From: Hymenobacter siberiensis
GTDB lineage: Bacteria > Bacteroidota > Bacteroidia > Cytophagales > Hymenobacteraceae
Length of the DNA: 64,000 bases
Assembly (NCBI RefSeq): GCF_018967865.2
Contig: NZ_JAHLZY020000001.1
Coordinates: forward strand, 1,426,001 to 1,490,000
Direction of reading: 5' to 3'
In this document: one piece after another, positions 59,831-64,000 of the stretch
Layout: each line of letters starts with the position of its first letter
Numbering within the stretch: the stretch's first letter is position 1
Program-made: the position numbers and the translations under genes
The notes under the pieces: generated by a model
What the model was told of the DNA's origin: nothing
The model's input: the letters and a program-made list of their open reading frames with translations, nothing else
The model's database searches: none

Positions 59831-61444
59831 GTGCACACCAACTACTATTTTCTGCGCCAACTGGCCCCCGCCCTCACCGAGCGGCTGCGGGGCTACCGCG
59901 TGGCCGTATGCTTCACCCAGGAAAAAGACGAGCTGGTAATCGGCCTTACCAACGGCACGGCCGAGTTCTGGCTAAAGGCGCAGCTGGGGGCTAATTTCCC
60001 CGCCCTGGCCCTGCCCGAAACCTTCCAGCGCGCCCGCGCCAATTCCGTCGATTTGTTCCCGGATATGCTGGGCGAGCAGGTCGAAACCGTGGCCGCCTGG
60101 CCCCAGGACCGGGTGGTGCAACTCAATTTCCGCAGCGGGGGCCGGCTCGTGTTCAAGCTCTACGGCCCGCGCCCGAACGCCATTTTCCGCGCTGCGCCCG
60201 ATAGCAAGGCCCAGCTTTTCCACCAAAAGCTGCTGGCCGATGCCGACCTGCGCCCGCAGGCCCAAACTACGCCGCCCCCATCCGAAACCCCAAATTCATC
60301 CGAATCGGCGCAATCCGACAAACCCGTTAAATCTGCGGTCCAGAAACTTCCGCCGCCGCTGGCCGACCTGCCCCTGCGCTACCTGCGCGAAAACGGCTAT
60401 GACTTGGCTTCGCCCGAAACCAAAACCCGGCAAGTAAACCAGGTGCTGGCTCAGCTCGAAAAGCCCGCCCATTACTACCTCATTCAGCTCGACGGCCGCA
60501 CGCGCCTCAGCCTGCTGCCGCTAGGGGAGGTGCTGGAAACCTTTGCCGGTACCGACCCCGTGGCCGCCCTGCGCCGCTTCGTGCCCATGGCCCTGGGCCG
60601 CCGCGCCCTCGAAACGGAAACCAAACAGCTGCGCCAGCTGCTGGAGCGCCGCGCCGCCGAAGCCGATACCGCCGCCGCCCATGCCCGCCAGCGCCTCTAC
60701 GCTCTGGCCCACGAAGCTGGCTATCGCCACACCGCCGACCTAATAATGGCCAACCTGCACGCCATTCCGGCCGGAGCCACGCAGATTGAGGTGATTGACT
60801 TTTACACTAACCTGCCCCGGCTCATCAAGCTTAAGCGCACCGAGAAGCCCCAGTTTACCGCCGAAAACCTCTACCGTAAGGGTAAAAACCAGCAAATTGA
60901 AGAGCGCCAGCTCACCGAGCGCATTGCCCGCCGCGAGGCCGAAGCCCTCTCGGCCCTGGAGCGCCTCGAAGACATGGACACCCAGCCGGCCCTGGCCGAG
61001 CTGCGCGGCCTGCGTACCTGGCGCAAGCAGCACGGCCTCGACCCCACGCCCACGGCCGCCAAAGCGGCCACGGAGCTGCCCTTCAAGGTGTTTGAGGACC
61101 GGGGCTTCACCATTCTGGTGGGCCGCAACGCCGCGAACAACGACCTGCTCACCCAGAAATACGCCCACAAGGATGACCTCTGGCTGCACGCCAAGGACGT
61201 AACGGGCTCGCACGTCGTTATCCGGCACCGGGCGGGGCAGCCCGTGCCCGAGCCCGTGGTGGAGCACGCCGCTATGCTGGCCGGCTGGTACTCGCGCCGC
61301 CAGCACGACACGCTGTGCCCGGTCACGGTCACGCCCAAGAAATTTGTGCGCAAGCCCAAAGGCGCATTGCCCGGCCAGGTGGTAGTTGAGCGTGAGCGGG
61401 TGGTGCTGGTGAAGCCCGGCAACCCGTTTGAGCAGCAGCAGTAG
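59831..61444 (+). CDS. NFACT family RNA/ribosome-binding protein (RqcH-like)
   Basis: A 537-residue protein starting with GTG at 59831 (MHTNYYFLRQLAPALTERLR). It has an NFACT-N domain (1-130), a low-complexity Pro/Ser insert near 145-175, a long coiled coil (250-400, e.g. RRALETETKQLRQLLERRAA), then NFACT-R (about 425-530) with GFTILVGRNAANNDLLTQKY and DDLWLHAKDVTGSHVVIRHR. In Bacillus, RqcH binds obstructed 50S subunits and adds Ala tails to stalled chains. The Bacteroidota homologue is inferred to share the role. Confidence 0.85.
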   Translation: MHTNYYFLRQLAPALTERLRGYRVAVCFTQEKDELVIGLTNGTAEFWLKAQLGANFPALALPETFQRARANSVDLFPDMLGEQVETVAAWPQDRVVQLNFRSGGRLVFKLYGPRPNAIFRAAPDSKAQLFHQKLLADADLRPQAQTTPPPSETPNSSESAQSDKPVKSAVQKLPPPLADLPLRYLRENGYDLASPETKTRQVNQVLAQLEKPAHYYLIQLDGRTRLSLLPLGEVLETFAGTDPVAALRRFVPMALGRRALETETKQLRQLLERRAAEADTAAAHARQRLYALAHEAGYRHTADLIMANLHAIPAGATQIEVIDFYTNLPRLIKLKRTEKPQFTAENLYRKGKNQQIEERQLTERIARREAEALSALERLEDMDTQPALAELRGLRTWRKQHGLDPTPTAAKAATELPFKVFEDRGFTILVGRNAANNDLLTQKYAHKDDLWLHAKDVTGSHVVIRHRAGQPVPEPVVEHAAMLAGWYSRRQHDTLCPVTVTPKKFVRKPKGALPGQVVVERERVVLVKPGNPFEQQQ

Positions 61445-61511
61445 TGCGAAGCAGTGCTTCGCAGCCGTGAAACAGCAACTGGGGCGCGAAGCACCGCTTC
61501 GCACTATAGCA

Positions 61512-61550
61512 AAGAGCCCGCTGCAATTGCTTGCAGCGGGCTCTTCTTGT
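61512..61550 (+). terminator. Intrinsic terminator
   Basis: AAGAGCCCGCTGCAA (61512-61526) pairs perfectly with 61531-61545 around TTGC, then CTTGTTTG. It ends the NFACT gene and faces the 3' end of the tRNA. Confidence 0.85.
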
Positions 61551-61555
61551 TTGCG

Positions 61556-61637
61556 TGCGCGCGGGGAGATTCGAACTCCCACACCCGAAGGCACCACCCC
61601 CTCAAGATGGCGTGTCTACCAGTTTCACCACGTGCGC
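61556..61637 (-). tRNA. tRNA-Leu (anticodon GAG)
   Basis: On the minus strand GCGCACG (acceptor) is followed by the D arm (TGGTGAAACTGGTAGACAC), the anticodon arm CCATC-TTGAGGG-GGTGG with GAG at 61601-61603, a class II long variable arm (TGCCTTCGGGT), the T arm GGGAG-TTCGAAT-CTCCC and CGCGCGC plus A73. The acceptor has one A-C mismatch at pair 5. CCA is not encoded. It reads CUC and CUU. Confidence 0.93.
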
Positions 61638-61835
61638 AAATAGAGCAACTAAACCGGGTATTCAGCCGAGGCCGGCGTCGCTGAGGTAGCTTAGCGGGTG
61701 CAAAGATAGGAGGTGAAATCGGCTCCTACAACCTTCTGCCACGCTTTTTCATCAAAGGCCCATCGTTCAGTCGTTTACCTTGTGGTTCCGCAGAAGAAGG
61801 CCGTAAGCTTTCTCAATCTTACCGTTCATTTGGCC

Positions 61836-62312
61836 ATGAATTCCGCCGCTAAATCGACTTCCAACTCCTTTTTTGGCCGCATGGCCGAAGGTATTACCAA
61901 GTTTTCGGGTTCCACGGCTGCTTTTATTGGGGCGTCGGCCATTATTGTCATCTGGGGTGTGACGGGGCCGCTGTTTCATTATTCCGAAACCTGGTAGCTG
62001 GTCATCAACACGGGCACCACCATCATCACGTTTCTGATGGTGTTTCTCATTCAGCGGGCGCAGAACAAGGATTCGCTGGTGCTGCACCTTAAGCTGAACG
62101 AGCTGATTGCGGCTACGCAGGGGGCCAGCAACCGCCTTATCAACGCGCAGGATTTTTCGGAGGAAGAAATCAAGCTTTTCCACAACTTCTACTGCGCCCT
62201 TGCCGAGTTGGCCAAAAAGGACAGCGACCTCGGCAAAACCCATTCGGTAGAAGAGGCCGAAGACAACGAAAATGATAAGCTGGAGGCGCGGGTCGAAGAA
62301 AATGTCAACTAG
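61836..62312 (+). pseudogene. Low-affinity iron permease family gene with an amber codon
   Basis: The intact frame would give 158 residues of the PF04120 type: MNSAAKSTSNSFFGRMAEGI, span 1 (TAAFIGASAIIVIWGVTGPL), then [19 protein letters not shown] in which TAG at 61995-61997 takes the place of an expected Gln (CAG), and a second span [20 protein letters not shown], all in one frame. The rest, including [20 protein letters not shown], is conserved. With only one lesion, this is a very recent loss, an amber-suppressed gene, or a sequencing error. It lies next to Dps and VIT1 genes, an iron-handling group. Confidence 0.82.
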
Positions 62313-62332
62313 CCATCAACTCTCACTCAGAT

Positions 62333-62387
62333 TGCAGGACAAAAAAGGGCTGCCGCAGATTCTGCGGCAGCCCTTTTTTGTCCTGCA
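62333..62387. terminator. Perfect 27-bp bidirectional terminator
   Basis: Bases 62333-62359 are complementary to 62361-62387. The apex is GGGCTGCCGCAGA/TCTGCGGCAGCCC and the flanks are A6 and T6 runs, so it stops transcripts from both convergent genes. Confidence 0.9.
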
Positions 62388-62397
62388 GCCGGGAAGG

Positions 62398-63096
62398 TTA
62401 CTCGGCTCGGGTGAGCGGCGACTCTACTACGTGCTCCGACACGAACCACACTTGCAGCTCGTTGGTACGCATGAGGTCGCTTACGATGAGGTCGTTGGTG
62501 CCGTCGTCGCCGGACTCATCGGCCCGCTTGGCGTATTCGTGGCAGTTTTTGAGGATGGACTGGTGGGCACTCAACAGGCGCGAAACCTGAATGGGCGCCT
62601 CCTCACGGTCGCGCGGGATGCGGGGCAGGCTGGTGAGCTCGGCCACGTCGTGGGCCATGGCCACGGCCACACCGCCCAGAATCTGGATGCGCTCGGCAAT
62701 GGTGTCGACTAGACCGGCCTGCTCTTCGTAGTGCTTATCGTAGAGCAGGTGCAGCTGGTAGAACGTGGGGCCCACTACCTGCCAATGGTGCTTTTTGTAC
62801 ATATCGCGCAGCGTGATGGTATCGGCCAGCAGCTGGTTGAGCATGGTTACACTATCGTAGCGCGTGGCCTCTTCGAGGCCGATGGGCAGGCGCTGGCTCA
62901 CGGTGCCGAAGCGCTGGGTGGGCGCAGGGGCATGGTTTTGCTGGTTGAGAATGGGCTGAATATCGACAGCGGCGTTGGAGCCGGCCCCTTTGCCGGCGTT
63001 ACCGGCGTTTTTGGCGGGGGCTTTTTTGGCAGCCGGGGCGGCAGCTTTTTGGGGTGCGGCGGTTTTGGGCGCAGCGGTTTTGGCAGGAGCAGCCAT
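62398..63096 (-). CDS. dps: Dps family protein with Lys/Ala-rich N-terminal tail
   Basis: A 232-residue iron-storage/DNA-protection protein. The ferritin-like core starts near 70: TMLNQLLADTITLRDMYKKH HWQVVGPTFYQLHLLYDKHY contains the ferroxidase His and Asp/Glu residues (HWQVVG, HxxxD), followed by AERIQILGGVAVAMAHD. The first 45 residues (AAPAKTAAPKTAAPQKAAAP, KKAPAKNAGNAGKG) are a histone-H1-like tail not found in most Dps proteins; it should bind DNA. Dps oxidises Fe(II) with H2O2 and stores it. Confidence 0.9.
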   Translation of the reverse strand: MAAPAKTAAPKTAAPQKAAAPAAKKAPAKNAGNAGKGAGSNAAVDIQPILNQQNHAPAPTQRFGTVSQRLPIGLEEATRYDSVTMLNQLLADTITLRDMYKKHHWQVVGPTFYQLHLLYDKHYEEQAGLVDTIAERIQILGGVAVAMAHDVAELTSLPRIPRDREEAPIQVSRLLSAHQSILKNCHEYAKRADESGDDGTNDLIVSDLMRTNELQVWFVSEHVVESPLTRAE

Positions 63097-63214
63097 AATG
63101 ATAAAAACGAGTGAGGTGAGGGCAGCAACCGAAACATTTCGGCAGCGAAAATTCTATGTTCTTCGTACGTAAAGCACCCGGCCGGGTTCAGGCCACATTC
63201 TTAAATTTTCCTTT

Positions 63215-63943
63215 ATGACCGAACCAATAAAGACGACGACCCAGCTGCCCCACGACGTGCATCCCGAGCACCACCTTACCAGCTCGGCCATGTTGCAGGA
63301 CGTGGTCATTGGGTTGTCCGACGGCCTGACGGTGCCCTTTGCGCTGGCCGCAGGGCTGAGTGGGGCCGTGTCGTCCTCCAGCCTGGTTATCACGGCGGGG
63401 CTGGCCGAAATAGTGGCGGGTAGCATTGCCATGGGCTTGGGTGGCTACCTAGCCGGCCGCACCGAAGTAGAGCACTACGCCTCGGAGCTGGGCCGCGAGC
63501 ACCGCGAGGTGCAGGAAGTGCCGGACAAGGAGCGCGTCGAAGTAGACGAGCTGCTGGCCGATATGGGCCTTTCGGCCGAAACCCGCCGCCAGGCTGTGGC
63601 CGAGCTCACCGCCGACCCCGAGCAGTGGGTGAAGTTCATGATGAAGTACGAGCTGGGCCTGGAGGAGCCCGACCCCCGGCAGGCTCCCAAAAGTGCCGTC
63701 ACCATCAGCCTGGCCTACGCGGTGGGCGGGCTGATTCCGCTTAGCGCCTACTTCATGACCGACACGCCCCAGCAGGGGCTGGCGTGGTCGGCGGCCATCA
63801 CGCTGGTGTGCCTGTTCGTATTTGGCTATTTCAAGAGCCGCATGACCGGGCAGCCGCCCGTGGCCGGAGCCGTGAAAATGGCTGTGGTGGGTGCGCTGGC
63901 GGCAGCGGCGGCCTTTGGCATTGCGCGGGCCGTGGGCGGCTAG
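63215..63943 (+). CDS. VIT1/CCC1 family iron/manganese transporter
   Basis: A 242-residue membrane protein. The N-terminal part has SSAMLQDVVIGLSDGLTVPF ALAAGLSGAV and TAGLAEIVAGSIAMGLGGYL, the signature of the family, with Asp and Met residues that line the path for metal. A cytoplasmic Glu-rich loop (HREVQEVPDKERVEVDELLA) is the metal-binding domain, and spans 3-5 follow. CCC1 proteins export or sequester Fe(II). It is divergent from dps across 118 bp, so both may respond to iron. Confidence 0.9.
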   Translation: MTEPIKTTTQLPHDVHPEHHLTSSAMLQDVVIGLSDGLTVPFALAAGLSGAVSSSSLVITAGLAEIVAGSIAMGLGGYLAGRTEVEHYASELGREHREVQEVPDKERVEVDELLADMGLSAETRRQAVAELTADPEQWVKFMMKYELGLEEPDPRQAPKSAVTISLAYAVGGLIPLSAYFMTDTPQQGLAWSAAITLVCLFVFGYFKSRMTGQPPVAGAVKMAVVGALAAAAAFGIARAVGG

Positions 63944-64000
63944 CCCGCCGCCCACGGCTTTCGCGTAGGTATTCCTTTCAATCCTTATTTTCAGCAAGCG

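Overview
The window looks like a chromosomal segment of a Bacteroidota bacterium, most likely Hymenobacter or a close relative in the Cytophagales. The signs are high GC, Bacteroidota-type promoter elements (TAnnTTTG at -7), a type IX secretion C-terminal sorting domain, MiaA, Mpl, Dps and NFACT proteins of the usual Bacteroidota form, split transketolase genes, and many intergenic palindromic repeats. This assignment is inferred from gene content; no 16S gene is present.

Layout. 1-8.7 kb: the end of an unknown gene, a decayed IS5-type element, a TetR regulator with an operator over its own promoter, a hydrolase, a small monooxygenase, a membrane protein, a J-domain protein, a histone-deacetylase-like hydrolase, a second IS5-superfamily transposase whose two frames are joined by an A8G slippery run, and a remnant of rtcB. 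8.7-20.8 kb: ordinary metabolic and secreted genes (DUF4394/T9SS protein, MOSC, M48 protease, PhzF, MutM, TPR protein, SDR, symporter, dienelactone hydrolase). 20.9-23.9 kb: three consecutive decaying genes (flavin oxidoreductase, TonB-receptor tail, PepSY membrane protein). 23.9-29.8 kb: TauE/SafE exporter, dnaB with a large intein in its P-loop, mpl, and a 31-residue coupled ORF. 30-39 kb: M48 lipoprotein, FAH hydrolase, M23 peptidase, peroxiredoxin, and the two halves of transketolase held apart by a VWA protein and a repeat-bounded DUF559 nuclease gene. 39-41.5 kb: an AT-rich gene between attC-like structures, followed by a tyrosine recombinase and ssb; this resembles a one-cassette integron. 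41.6-49.7 kb: sigma factor/anti-sigma/Spy-like operon, aminotransferase, TerB, pfkA, miaA, OmpA protein. 49.8-51.1 kb: an IS4-type element with terminal inverted repeats and a dead transposase. 51.3-64 kb: amidase, glycosyltransferase, a 1216-residue hybrid histidine kinase with its response regulator, MBL hydrolase, cupin, NFACT protein, tRNA-Leu(GAG), and an iron group (permease gene with an amber codon, Dps, VIT1/CCC1 transporter).

The most interesting material is (a) two related inverted-repeat elements, 34177-34385 and 37416-37950, one of which carries a Vsr-like DUF559 nuclease, with arms containing a hairpin that changes sequence but keeps pairing; and (b) the ssb-recombinase-cassette locus at 38999-41487 with a 131-nt attC-like fold. 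At least five other families of dispersed palindromes occupy intergenic spaces, and in two cases (VWA gene, mpl) a repeat reaches into the start of the coding sequence. All coordinates and motifs were read by eye; no searches were run.
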